Positions 16,372-24,211 of a stretch of 53,467 bases of DNA are shown here, one piece after another; positions within the stretch are counted from its first letter, which is position 1; the number at the start of each line of letters is the position of its first letter. The translations under genes were made by a program, and so were the position numbers. Origin of the DNA: an uncultured Flavonifractor sp. Lineage in GTDB: Bacteria > Bacillota > Clostridia > Oscillospirales > Oscillospiraceae. The DNA is taken from positions 1 to 53,467 of the forward strand of contig CANDFO010000007.1 of NCBI GenBank assembly GCA_947384055.1, in the 5' to 3' direction. A model generated the notes under the pieces. That model was not told the origin of the DNA. It did not search any database and was given only the letters and a program-made list of their open reading frames with translations.

Positions 16372-19300
16372 ATGAAACAACGATTCAGACGGGCCACCGC
16401 ACTGGGGCTGGCCCTACTGGTGACGGTAAGCGCCGCTACCGCCTCGGCGTCGGAGGCCCTGGGCTGGGAGATACATACGGGAAAAGCCCAGCTGTCCCAG
16501 GGCACGGGGCTGGGCAAAAACATCTTTTGGAGCGATACATATTCTGATCTCCGGTCGGAATATTACATTGAGTATACACCCAATTCCGATGTGGTTCCCA
16601 CAGTGTGCTATGGAGAGCGGGTACTGGCCAAGGCGACTCTCTCACACATGGCGGCGGGGCTGGAATCTTTGGGAAAGCACGTAGTCTCCGGCGTCAATGG
16701 CGACTGGTACGTGGTGTCCACCGGTGCGCCTACGGGACTGGTGGTCACAAACGGCGTGATACGGGCCACCCCCTATTACAGCGACGCCTGGGCTGTGGGA
16801 TTTCGCAGCAACGGCACCGCCTTCATCGGCCAGCCGGGGCTCTCCCTCTCCGTGACCTTCGGGGAACGGGAATACCGGCTGGGGGGCGGCATCAACAAAA
16901 TCCGCAGGCTGGCCGACAGCGGCGGCGTAGGCGGGCTGACCCTGCTGACCTCTGATTTCTCCGCCATGACCCAGAACAGCCAGCCGGGGGTGGATGTCAT
17001 TCTCGTCCCCATGGACGACGGCAGCGGTTATGCGCTGGAGCCCCGCCTGGGCCGCCAGACCCGCTACGTGGTGGAGCAGGTGCTGGAATCCGCCGGAAGC
17101 ATTGCCATCCCCCAGGGCAAAGCGGTGCTGACCCTGAACAGCGGGGACGACCCCGCCCTTTTGGAGGCGCTGCGGGTCCTCCAGCCCGGGGACCCGGTGG
17201 TGCTCAGCACCGCCGTTGGAGATCCCAGCTGGACAGAGGTGGACCAGGCCCTGGGCGGTGTAAACAGCATTCTCTCCAACGGCGTGGTGGCGGACGGTCT
17301 GCCCAAGGAGCGCACCGCCTGCACCGCCGTGGGCATCCGGGCGGATGGCAGCATCGTTCTCTACACCATCGACGGCCGGCAGAGCGGCCACAGCGTGGGA
17401 GCGACCATAACCCAGGTGGCCCAGCGGCTGCTGGAGCTGGGTTGTGTGGATGCCCTGAGCATGGATGGCGGCGGCTCCACCAATCTGGGCGTCACCTGGC
17501 CCGGAACGGATACCCTGGAGGTGGTGGGCAAGCCCGCCGACGGAGCCCAGCGCTCCAACTCCACGGCGATTTTTCTGACCACTACGCTCCAGCCCACCGG
17601 GAAGCTGGCCGCCTATTCTGTTACGCCCATGGACAGCATGCTGCTGTCCGGGGCCTCCGTCCAGCTGTCCGCCTCCGCTCTGGACAGCAGCTTTTACCCC
17701 ACCAGCGGCGGGTTTGTGGACTGGAGCGTCGCCAGCGGCGGCGGCTCTGTGGACGAGACCGGCCGTTACACCGCCGGAAGCGACAGCGGGTTCGCCCAGA
17801 TCACCGCCTCCGACGGATGGGCTGGCGGTACGGCCTATGTCACCACGGTCAGGACCCCCGACGCCATCTCCCTCTCCAACGAGGCTACGGGGGCGGCCGT
17901 CACCCTGCTGAACCTGGAGCCGGAGGAACAGGTCGAGCTGAAGGCCGCCGCGGTCTACCGGAAGCTGCCTCTCACCGCAGAGGACTCCTGCTTTACCTGG
18001 AGCGCGGACCCGGCGGTGGGCACGGTGGATGAGACCGGGCGCTTTACCGCCGGAAGCCAGACCGCCAGCGGCAGCCTCACCGTCTCTGCCGGGGAGCGGA
18101 GCGTCACCATTCCGGTGAGCATTGCAGGCCACGTGTACACCCTGGAGGACTGCGAGGGAATTCCCGCGTTCCGGGAGAACGTGTCCGCCCAATTGACGGC
18201 GGAGACCAGCCTGGACCGGGTACACAGCGGTTCCCAGAGCTGGCGGATCGCCTATGACCTGCCCGCCGGCGGGAGCGCTTCTCTGACCGGAAACCTGAGC
18301 ATCACCGCCGGAGAGCATTATCTGGGCCTGTGGGTATACGGAGACGGCTCCGGCAACACTCTGGAGGCCGCGGTGGTGGACACCGGGCTCCAGGAGCACG
18401 CCCTGGTTCTGACGCCGCTGGACTTTACCGGCTGGAAGCACGTGAGCGTACCCCTGCCTGAAAACGCCGTGGCCCTAACCGGTCTTCGCGTAACCGCCGG
18501 AACCGGCGGGGACGGCTTGGAGTGGCTGGACCATCAGAGCGGAACCATCTGGCTGGACCAGTTCACCACCTCCAATGAGGAGATGCACGACACGACCCCG
18601 CCGGAGATCTCCCTGCGGCTCAGCGGCAGTCAGCTCACCGCCTCCGTCGCGGACAACGTGGACCGGCGCTTCACCAGGGACCAGATAACGGTGCGCTGTG
18701 ACGGCATGCCCCTGGACTTCACGTGGAACGAGGCCGCCGGAACCCTCACCGCCGTTCTGCCCGCCGCCGGGGAACGGTATCACCGTGTCAGCGTCACCGC
18801 CGCGGACGCCAGCGGCAACCTGGCCCGGCGCTCCGCCGGCTTCGGCTCCATGGGCGAGCGGGAGGAGCTCTTCTCCGACATGGCGGAACATCCCTGCCGG
18901 CAGCAGGCCAGTTATCTCTTCGACCTGGGTGTGACCAACGGCGTGCCCTCCGGGGATGGACTGCAGTTCCAGCCAGAGAAGGACATCACGCGGGCGGAAT
19001 TCTTTGCCCTGGTCGCCCGCTGGCTGAAGCTGGATTTGAGCCGGTTCGCCGGTGTGGAGCTGCCCTTTGCTGACACCGCGCAGATCCCCGACTGGGCCTT
19101 GCATGAGGTCAAGGCCATGTATGGCCTGGGTCTGCTGAAAGGGGCCTCTGTGGACGGCAGGCTTCTGGTCAACGCCGGCGCCACCATCAGCCGGGCAGAG
19201 GCCATGACAATTCTGGGCCGTACCCAGCCCATGGGTTACGGCGGCGCCGGCTGCACCGCCCCGGATGCGCAGCAGGTTCCCGACTGGGCGCGGGCTTTCG

Positions 19301-19410
19301 TTCAAAGCCTCTGGGCCCAGGGGGTGACAGGAAATAACGGGAGCAATATCCGGCCGCTGGACCTTCTCACCCGCGGCGAAATGGCGGATATGCTCTATAC
19401 CATGCACTGA
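16372..19410 (+). CDS. SLH-anchored phosphodiester glycosidase (NAGPA-like)
   Basis: 1012 residues. Signal peptide (about 1-27, cleavage near ASA). A phosphodiester-glycosidase domain (about 100-405) ends in the family signature SMDGGGSTNLGV...RSNSTAIFL. Two Ig-like bacterial domains follow (about 415-585), then a beta-sandwich, carbohydrate-binding-like domain (about 590-740). Three SLH repeats fill about 830-1012 and would attach the protein to the cell-wall polymer. NAGPA enzymes remove GlcNAc from GlcNAc-1-phospho sugars; in bacteria the substrate is likely a wall or capsule phosphodiester glycan (inference). Start at 16372 has GGAGGA 7 nt upstream. Confidence 0.93.
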   Translation: MKQRFRRATALGLALLVTVSAATASASEALGWEIHTGKAQLSQGTGLGKNIFWSDTYSDLRSEYYIEYTPNSDVVPTVCYGERVLAKATLSHMAAGLESLGKHVVSGVNGDWYVVSTGAPTGLVVTNGVIRATPYYSDAWAVGFRSNGTAFIGQPGLSLSVTFGEREYRLGGGINKIRRLADSGGVGGLTLLTSDFSAMTQNSQPGVDVILVPMDDGSGYALEPRLGRQTRYVVEQVLESAGSIAIPQGKAVLTLNSGDDPALLEALRVLQPGDPVVLSTAVGDPSWTEVDQALGGVNSILSNGVVADGLPKERTACTAVGIRADGSIVLYTIDGRQSGHSVGATITQVAQRLLELGCVDALSMDGGGSTNLGVTWPGTDTLEVVGKPADGAQRSNSTAIFLTTTLQPTGKLAAYSVTPMDSMLLSGASVQLSASALDSSFYPTSGGFVDWSVASGGGSVDETGRYTAGSDSGFAQITASDGWAGGTAYVTTVRTPDAISLSNEATGAAVTLLNLEPEEQVELKAAAVYRKLPLTAEDSCFTWSADPAVGTVDETGRFTAGSQTASGSLTVSAGERSVTIPVSIAGHVYTLEDCEGIPAFRENVSAQLTAETSLDRVHSGSQSWRIAYDLPAGGSASLTGNLSITAGEHYLGLWVYGDGSGNTLEAAVVDTGLQEHALVLTPLDFTGWKHVSVPLPENAVALTGLRVTAGTGGDGLEWLDHQSGTIWLDQFTTSNEEMHDTTPPEISLRLSGSQLTASVADNVDRRFTRDQITVRCDGMPLDFTWNEAAGTLTAVLPAAGERYHRVSVTAADASGNLARRSAGFGSMGEREELFSDMAEHPCRQQASYLFDLGVTNGVPSGDGLQFQPEKDITRAEFFALVARWLKLDLSRFAGVELPFADTAQIPDWALHEVKAMYGLGLLKGASVDGRLLVNAGATISRAEAMTILGRTQPMGYGGAGCTAPDAQQVPDWARAFVQSLWAQGVTGNNGSNIRPLDLLTRGEMADMLYTMH

Positions 19411-19418
19411 CTTCCCCT

Positions 19419-19457
19419 ATTTGCTGAAAAAGGCCTCTGGCCTTTTTCAGCAAATAG
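19419..19457 (+). terminator. Terminator hairpin, end of repeat A2
   Basis: TATTTGCTGAAAAAGGCC-TCT and its complement form an 18-bp stem just after the glycosidase stop. It is the outer hairpin of a reverse-oriented family A repeat and probably doubles as the gene's terminator. Confidence 0.65.
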
Positions 19458-19653
19458 GCTCCGGCCTGCCGCGCGAACCCCTTTGGGCACACTTGCAGGT
19501 CAAGCCATGTTGTTTTCAAGGCGCATGTCCTTGAAACTAACCAATTTTGACTTTATTTTGTCCCCCTTCGGGCGGCAAAACTCTGCGAGGTATTCCTGTG
19601 CAGAGAGGTTTTGTGGCAGGCGCGGGCAGTTTCTTTTCAAAAGAAACTGCCCG
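19419..19653. repeat. Family A repeat, copy 2 (inverted)
   Basis: Minus-strand copy of the family A core: GCGCGGCAGGCCG region at about 19462-19475, GTGTGCCC at about 19486-19493, TTTTGCCGCCCG at about 19568-19580 and CCTCGCAGAG at about 19580-19590. It is diverged in the middle. It is flanked by a hairpin on each side, 19419-19457 and 19623-19653. Confidence 0.88.
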
Positions 19654-19658
19654 TTTTT
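19623..19658 (+). terminator. Rho-independent terminator
   Basis: A perfect 15-bp stem, CGGGCAGTTTCTTTT/AAAAGAAACTGCCCG, followed directly by TTTTT (19654-19658). It isolates the YtrA-type operon from upstream transcription. Confidence 0.9.
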
Positions 19659-19690
19659 CATGCTTCTTCGGAAATCCTGCGGATTTCCTC

Positions 19691-19744
19691 TTGACAGCCC
19701 TGTATCTATCGTATATACTGTATATGCTTGATATACACAGTATA
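19691..19744 (+). promoter_or_regulatory. Promoter and palindromic operator of the YtrA-type operon
   Basis: TTGACA (19691-19696), 17-bp spacer, TATACT (19714-19719). Starting at the -10, TATACTGTATAT...TATACACAGTATA forms a 31-bp palindrome (arms TATACTGT/ACAGTATA, 19714-19744). A bound dimer would cover the -10 and start point, so simple autorepression by the GntR regulator at 19763 is expected. Confidence 0.85.
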
Positions 19745-19762
19745 GTGTTTGGAAGGTGCACC

Positions 19763-20143
19763 ATGGATATCATCATCAGCAATTCCGGCGGCGTTCCCAT
19801 TTACGACCAGATCACCCGGCAGGTAAAGGGCCTGATTCTGCGGGGGGAGCTGCGGGAGGGCGAGGCCCTGCCCTCCATGCGGCTGCTGGCCAAGGAGCTG
19901 CGCATCTCGGTTATTACCACCAAACGCGCCTATGAGGAGCTGGAGCGGGAGGGGTTTCTCACCACCGTGCCGGGAAAGGGGTGCTTTGTGGCCCCCCGGA
20001 ACCTGGAGCTGGTGCGGGAGGACGTCCTGCGCCGGGTGGAAGAACACCTGACCCGGGCGGTGGAAGAGGCCAGGACCGGCGATATCACCCTGGCGGAGCT
20101 GACGGAAATTCTTACTCTTTTATATGGAGATGAACAGACGTGA
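19763..20143 (+). CDS. GntR-family transcriptional regulator, YtrA subfamily
   Basis: 126 residues: an N-terminal winged helix (about 8-75; GVPIYDQITRQVKGLI...LPSMRLLAKELRISVITTKRAYEELEREGF) and a short about 45-residue helical tail, the small effector-less tail typical of YtrA regulators. These repress their own ABC-transporter operons and respond to cell-envelope antibiotics in Bacillus and Staphylococcus. Start at 19763 follows GGAAGG. The 4-bp overlap with the ATPase gene and the palindrome over the promoter make autoregulation the clear reading. Confidence 0.95.
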   Translation: MDIIISNSGGVPIYDQITRQVKGLILRGELREGEALPSMRLLAKELRISVITTKRAYEELEREGFLTTVPGKGCFVAPRNLELVREDVLRRVEEHLTRAVEEARTGDITLAELTEILTLLYGDEQT

Positions 20144-21000
20144 AGTATGTGTTGGAGATTGAGCACCTGAGCAAGGACTACGGGTCGTTCCGGCTGGACG
20201 ACGTGTCCTTTTCCGTTCCCGGGGGTACGATTATGGGACTTATCGGAGAGAACGGCGCAGGTAAGTCCACCACTATCAAGTGCATTTTAAACCTGATCCG
20301 CCGGGACAGCGGCGAAATTCGGGTGCTGGGCATGGACAGCCGGAAGGAGGAGCGGGCGGTTAAGGAGGCCGTCGGCGTCGTGCTGGACGAGAGCACCTTT
20401 CACGATACCCTCAGGGCTCCGGAGGTGGGGCATATTTTAAGACGCCTCTATAAAAACTGGAGCCAGTCCCGCTTTGACCAATATCTGGACCAGTTCGAGC
20501 TGCCCCGGAAAAAGACCGTCAAAGAGTACTCCAAAGGCATGAAGGCCAAGCTGTCCATTGCGGCAGCCCTGAGCGTCCAGCCCCGGCTGCTGATTCTGGA
20601 CGAGGCCACCAGCGGGCTGGACCCGGTGGTGCGGGACGAGATTCTGGATGAATTCCTCGCATTTATTCAGGACGAGGACCACGCCGTCCTGATCTCCAGC
20701 CACATCACCAGCGACCTGGAGAAGGTGGCCGACTACGTTACCTACCTGCACCGGGGCAGCGTAGCGGTCCAGGGGGGTAAGGACGAGCTGCTGGAGACCT
20801 ACGGGCGGCTGGTGTGCGGCAGAGGGGATTTGGAGCGGGTGGACCGGGCCCTGCTGGTGGGCAGCCGGGTGGGGCAGTTCGGGTGCGAGGCCCTGGTAAA
20901 GGATAAGCGGGCCTTTGCCCGGCTGTATCCGGAGCTGACGGTGGACCCGGTCAGTCTGGAGGACATCATGGTCTTTACTGTAAAGGGGGATGCAGAATGA
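20140..21000 (+). CDS. ABC transporter ATPase (YtrB/EcsA-like)
   Basis: 286 residues: Walker A GENGAGKST (about 37-45), a signature region read as KEYSKGMKAKLSIAAAL in place of LSGGQ, Walker B LLILDEATSGLDP, and a C-terminal extension of about 70 residues. KEYSKGM is normal in ABC-2-type export ATPases. GTG start overlaps the regulator stop by 4 bp. With the permease it likely exports a toxic or envelope-active compound or gives resistance to one (inference from YtrA-type control). Confidence 0.93.
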   Translation: MKYVLEIEHLSKDYGSFRLDDVSFSVPGGTIMGLIGENGAGKSTTIKCILNLIRRDSGEIRVLGMDSRKEERAVKEAVGVVLDESTFHDTLRAPEVGHILRRLYKNWSQSRFDQYLDQFELPRKKTVKEYSKGMKAKLSIAAALSVQPRLLILDEATSGLDPVVRDEILDEFLAFIQDEDHAVLISSHITSDLEKVADYVTYLHRGSVAVQGGKDELLETYGRLVCGRGDLERVDRALLVGSRVGQFGCEALVKDKRAFARLYPELTVDPVSLEDIMVFTVKGDAE

Positions 21001-21638
21001 TCGGTCTGGTGTACAAGGACATTATGGTGCTGAAAAAGCAGCTGCGCTATTACGTGGGCTTTCTGATGGTCTATGGCGTCATGGCTGTCATGGGAGTGGG
21101 TGCTTCCGTGATGGGCGCCATGATTTCGGTAGTGGGGCTGGTTCTCCCCATGTCCTCCATCGCCTATGACGAGCAGGCCCGATGGGATAAATTCGCCGTG
21201 TCCACCCCTGCGGGACGGGCCGGTGTGGTAGGCGCAAAGTACCTGTTCACCCTGTTGGTGCTGGGAAGTATGACCCTGCTGGTGCTGCTGAGTATGGCCG
21301 TTCTGCATCTGGCCGGGATGCTGGAGGAGAACATAGCGGATATGGCGGCGTCGGCCCTGGCCTGTACGGGCGTGTCCCTGCTGATGAATTCCGTCACACT
21401 CCCCCTGCTGCTGAAGTTCGGCGCGGAGAAAAGCAGGAGCATTTCCATGGGCATCTTTGTGGTAATCTTCGGAGGCAGTTTCCTCAGTGCCGCGGCGCTC
21501 AAAAAACAGGCGGAGCTGCCTGTGCCCCCGGCGTGGCTGGCGGACGCCCTGCCCGTGGTGCTGGCGGCGCTGGCCGTGGGGAGCTTTGTCATCTCCTACT
21601 GCATCGCCCGGGGCATTTATGAGAAAAAAGAGCTGTAA
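20997..21638 (+). CDS. ABC-2 type membrane permease
   Basis: 213 residues, six hydrophobic segments (about 15-32, 36-56, 77-100, 106-130, 144-165, 178-205), no catalytic motif. ATG overlaps the ATPase stop by 4 bp, so it is the membrane partner. The short length and an N-terminus MIGLVYKDIMVLKKQLR fit the ABC-2 permease family of YtrA-type operons. Confidence 0.88.
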   Translation: MIGLVYKDIMVLKKQLRYYVGFLMVYGVMAVMGVGASVMGAMISVVGLVLPMSSIAYDEQARWDKFAVSTPAGRAGVVGAKYLFTLLVLGSMTLLVLLSMAVLHLAGMLEENIADMAASALACTGVSLLMNSVTLPLLLKFGAEKSRSISMGIFVVIFGGSFLSAAALKKQAELPVPPAWLADALPVVLAALAVGSFVISYCIARGIYEKKEL

Positions 21639-21815
21639 GAACCTGTTCAGCATTTCGGCGTGTGCGGAGGCAGGGGGGACAGGCGCTGCGCAGACGGCCC
21701 GCCGGTCTGCGGGACGGACAGGGCGCTCACGGTATGCGTTTCAGCAGCTTCCGCCTTCTGAACAGTCCGGCTTCTTCATAGGATAGAGCACAAGCTATCT
21801 TGAGGAGGTTTTGTC

Positions 21816-22598
21816 ATGAAGGTATTTTTGCTCAAGCGCAGGCTCCTGGCTGGCCTGGCCTGCCTTCTGGCGGTGGCGGCCATGTTCTACGCGGTGAATT
21901 ACCCCAGCGCCGTCAGTGCCGCCGCCTCGGAACGGCAGCTGCCCATCTACTGTGTCCAGCGGGACCAGAAAATGGTAGCTATCTCCTTCGATGCGGCCTG
22001 GGGCAACGAGGACACCCAGCAGCTGATCGATATTATGGAAAAGTATAAGGTCAAAGCGACCTTTTTCGTCGTGGGCGAGTGGGTGGATAAATATCCCGAG
22101 TCGGTCAAGGCCCTGCACGATGCGGGACACGAGGTAATGAACCACTCCAATTCCCACGCCCATATGTCCCAGCTGTCCAGCGACGAAATTATCGCGGATG
22201 TACAGGCCTGCAACGAAAAGATAGCGGATGTCACCGGGGTTTCTCCCACCCTGATCCGTCCGCCCTATGGGGAGTATGACGACCACGTGATCACCGCGAT
22301 CCGGTCCATGGGAATGGAGCCTATCCAATGGGATGTAGACAGCCTGGACTGGAAAGACCTCTCCGCCGGAGACATCTCCCAGCGGGTGCTCTCTAAAGTT
22401 CAGCCAGGTTCTATTGTCCTGTTTCACAACGCGGCGCTCCACACGCCGGAAGCCCTGCCCGGCATTATCGAGGCTCTGCTCCAGGATGGATACACATTTG
22501 TGCCGATTTCTCAGATTATTCTTCCAGGAGAGTACGGCGTCGATTACACCATTGACCACACTGGGCGCCAATGCCCGGCGGCAAAGAACTCCCGCTAA
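21816..22598 (+). CDS. Polysaccharide deacetylase, PdaB-like
   Basis: 260 residues with a membrane anchor or signal (about 10-36) and a NodB domain. SFDAAWGNEDT carries the first acidic residue (Asp59), and NHSNSHAH gives the HSxxH metal motif (His110, His114). RPPYGEYD, WDVDSLDW and SIVLFHN complete motifs 3-5. The family is close to PdaB, needed for spore cortex stability in B. subtilis, so the host is probably a spore former. AGGAGG lies 7 nt before the ATG. The 180 bp upstream hold a poorly conserved inverted repeat (21638-21782) possibly of family B. Confidence 0.92.
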   Translation: MKVFLLKRRLLAGLACLLAVAAMFYAVNYPSAVSAAASERQLPIYCVQRDQKMVAISFDAAWGNEDTQQLIDIMEKYKVKATFFVVGEWVDKYPESVKALHDAGHEVMNHSNSHAHMSQLSSDEIIADVQACNEKIADVTGVSPTLIRPPYGEYDDHVITAIRSMGMEPIQWDVDSLDWKDLSAGDISQRVLSKVQPGSIVLFHNAALHTPEALPGIIEALLQDGYTFVPISQIILPGEYGVDYTIDHTGRQCPAAKNSR

Positions 22599-22602
22599 TA
22601 TA

Positions 22603-22767
22603 TAAGAGCCAGTTTAAAATCTCCAGGCACACCGTCTGAACTGGTCTTTTTCCGCCCTGCGGCATCAAACATGCTCGAAATACATCCAGTATTCCTGCGC
22701 TTTTTTCCTTGCCGAACAAAAAAATCCCGGTCCATCCGGCGCATCCGGAGAGCTTAAACAGGCTCTT
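22603..22767. repeat. MITE-like family B element
   Basis: 165 bp with inverted ends TAAGAGCC-GTTTAA (22603-22617 and 22753-22767). The interior tracks other family B members: GGTCTTTTTCCGCC, TTCCTTGCCGAACAAAAAAATCC and TCCATCCGGC correspond in order to the copy at 32745-32907. Confidence 0.8.
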
Positions 22768-22832
22768 AGGGCTTGCTTTATGTCACATATCAGCTGGGCC
22801 CGCGGCGATTTTTCACCGCAATGTTGAAAATC

Positions 22833-23077
22833 CGCTTGAACAGGTTCAAGCGACAGTCTGTCGAAAAACTTCCCCGCGGGAAAGCCTCGCAGAGTTTTGC
22901 CGCCCGAAGGCGGCAAAATAAAGTTAGAATTGGTCATTTTCGGGGACATGTGCCTCGAAAATGACACATCCCGGCCTGCAAGTGTGCCCAAAGGGTGCAC
23001 GCGGCAGGCCGTATCCCTTTTGTCGAAAAAGGCCTCCGGCCTTTTTCGACAGGCTCCCGCTTGAACAGGTTCAAGCG
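22833..23077. repeat. Family A repeat, copy 3, with duplicated palindromic flanks
   Basis: The core (22859-23051) has perfect inverted ends TGTCGAAAAA/TTTTTCGACA. Outside it, the same 20-bp palindrome CGCTTGAACAGGTTCAAGCG occurs as a direct repeat on each side (22833-22852 and 23058-23077). The right palindrome supplies the stop codon region of the reductase gene. This is the least decayed copy and the best reference for the family. Confidence 0.93.
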
Positions 23078-23583
23078 ATTCGTCCATAACGCAGCTCCGC
23101 AAACTGGCCGTATTTTCTGACCTCTTCCAGGTAAAACCGCTTCCGCGTTTCATCCCGGGTAAACAGCGGAATTCCCTCGCCCAGCAGGACCGGAGCCACC
23201 TGGATGATCATGTGGTCAACCAGGTTCTGATTGAGCAGGGGGGCAAGTATCGCGCTGCCGCCCATGACCCATATATTCTTGTCCCGGCCCAACTTCTTTA
23301 CAAATTCCGCCACATCCCCGCTCACAGCGGTAAACCCGTCCTGAGACAGGTCCCCGTGGGTAAAAACGTAATTTTCCGTGGTTGGATAGACGGATGCGGC
23401 GCAGTTCAGCCGCTCCACCTCTCGGAAAGTCCGCCTGCCCATCAGCGTTACATCCATCGCCCTGTAAAAGTCGGAATAGCCGGTTTCCTCCGGCTCGCCG
23501 GTCTGATGAAGCCAATCCAGGTTGTGCGCTTTATCTGCAAGATATCCGTCTAATGTCACGCATCCGTAAAAGAAAACGGCCAT
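23071..23583 (-). CDS. RibD C-terminal/dihydrofolate reductase-like protein
   Basis: 170 residues with the fold pattern of the RibD_C reductase group: VTLDGYLADKAHNLDWL at the N-terminus, DVTLMGRRTFREVERL, and WVMGGSAILAPLLNQNLVDHMIIQVAPVLLGEGIPLF. These NADPH-binding proteins are widespread stand-alone relatives of DHFR with mostly unknown substrates. Start has GGAGG 5 nt upstream. Its last codons and stop lie in the palindrome bordering repeat A3. It is 15 bp behind an unknown gene and likely co-transcribed with it. Confidence 0.9.
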   Translation of the reverse strand: MAVFFYGCVTLDGYLADKAHNLDWLHQTGEPEETGYSDFYRAMDVTLMGRRTFREVERLNCAASVYPTTENYVFTHGDLSQDGFTAVSGDVAEFVKKLGRDKNIWVMGGSAILAPLLNQNLVDHMIIQVAPVLLGEGIPLFTRDETRKRFYLEEVRKYGQFAELRYGRIA

Positions 23584-23598
23584 AAACGCCTCCTTTCC

Positions 23599-23946
23599 TC
23601 ACGCCGGCGGGGGGGCTGATTTCTCCGGGGTCTCCACCGCCCGGCGGGACCGGCAGGCATCCCGGCGCCGTATATCCTCTTCCAGGCTTCTGGGTGGGCG
23701 GGCGTTGATATCCCCGGCCCAGGCCGCGGCCCAGCCGCGCAGTTCCTCCAGGCCCTCCTCACTGAGGGGAAAACGCCGGGTCTCTTCCATCTCGCTGTCC
23801 GTCTGATTCCAGGGGCCCTCCCAAACCTGGGCAGCGAGCTCCTCCCCGTCGGGCGCGGCGTAGTAGCGCATGCGGCCCCTGCTGGCAGTCCAGAAGTTTC
23901 CGTTTTGAAAATGGGACAGCACAGGCAAAAAAAGCTCCTCCATCAT
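23599..23946 (-). CDS. Hypothetical protein
   Basis: 115 residues from tandem ATGs (23946 or 23943), both behind GAGGAGG; the second has better spacing (5 nt). Acidic and Trp-rich, with QVWEGPWNQTDSEMEETRRFPLSEEGLEELRGWAAAW in separable segments and an Arg-rich tail; no signal or membrane segment. I do not recognise the family. The frame runs upstream to 24057 only because it reads through a repeat A copy, which is not coding. First gene of a likely two-gene unit with the RibD-like reductase. Confidence 0.65.
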   Translation of the reverse strand: MMEELFLPVLSHFQNGNFWTASRGRMRYYAAPDGEELAAQVWEGPWNQTDSEMEETRRFPLSEEGLEELRGWAAAWAGDINARPPRSLEEDIRRRDACRSRRAVETPEKSAPPPA

Positions 23947-23969
23947 ATCCTCCTCACAATAAAAAACAA

Positions 23970-24130
23970 GCGTGGTATCCATCATGCCACACTCAGCCTG
24001 TCGAAAAACTTCCCCCATCGGAAAGCCTCGCAGAGTTTTGCCGCCCTCGGGCGGCAAAACAAAGTCAAAATTGGCCTTTTTTCGACAAGCGAGGCGTGGT
24101 ATCCATCATACCACGCCTCGACTCTTTTTT
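23970..24130. repeat. Family A repeat, copy 4 (internally deleted), with duplicated hairpin flanks
   Basis: The core (23999-24087) has the TGTCGAAAAA/TTTTTCGACA ends but only 89 bp: it keeps the CCTCGCAGAG and GCCGCCC-GGGCGGC part and lacks about 104 bp of the A3 middle. On both sides stands the same 21-bp hairpin-forming sequence, differing at one base (23970-23990 and 24094-24114). The right copy is extended to a 15-bp stem and followed by ACTCTTTTTT (24121-24130), a plus-strand terminator. Confidence 0.9.
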
Positions 24131-24211
24131 CAATTCCCTGTATAAAAGCTGAACCGGTTGAGCAGAATTCGTCTGCTTCCGTTCATCCCCGCGGCGGGAA
24201 ACCGCAGGTTT

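Noticed and set aside
15895..16380. Two overlapping ORFs on opposite strands (106 and 147 residues)
   Set aside because: Both read through the inverted repeat at 15963-16168, lack start signals and have no protein-like composition.
16642..18441. 599-residue minus-strand ORF and similar long ORFs opposite other genes
   Set aside because: Antisense shadows of high-GC coding regions with Gly/Pro/Arg-rich translation and no start signals.
21638..21782. Another family B element before the deacetylase gene
   Set aside because: Ends (AAGAACCTGTTCAG and CTGAACAG...CTTCTT) pair only in part and the core does not align clearly; left unassigned.
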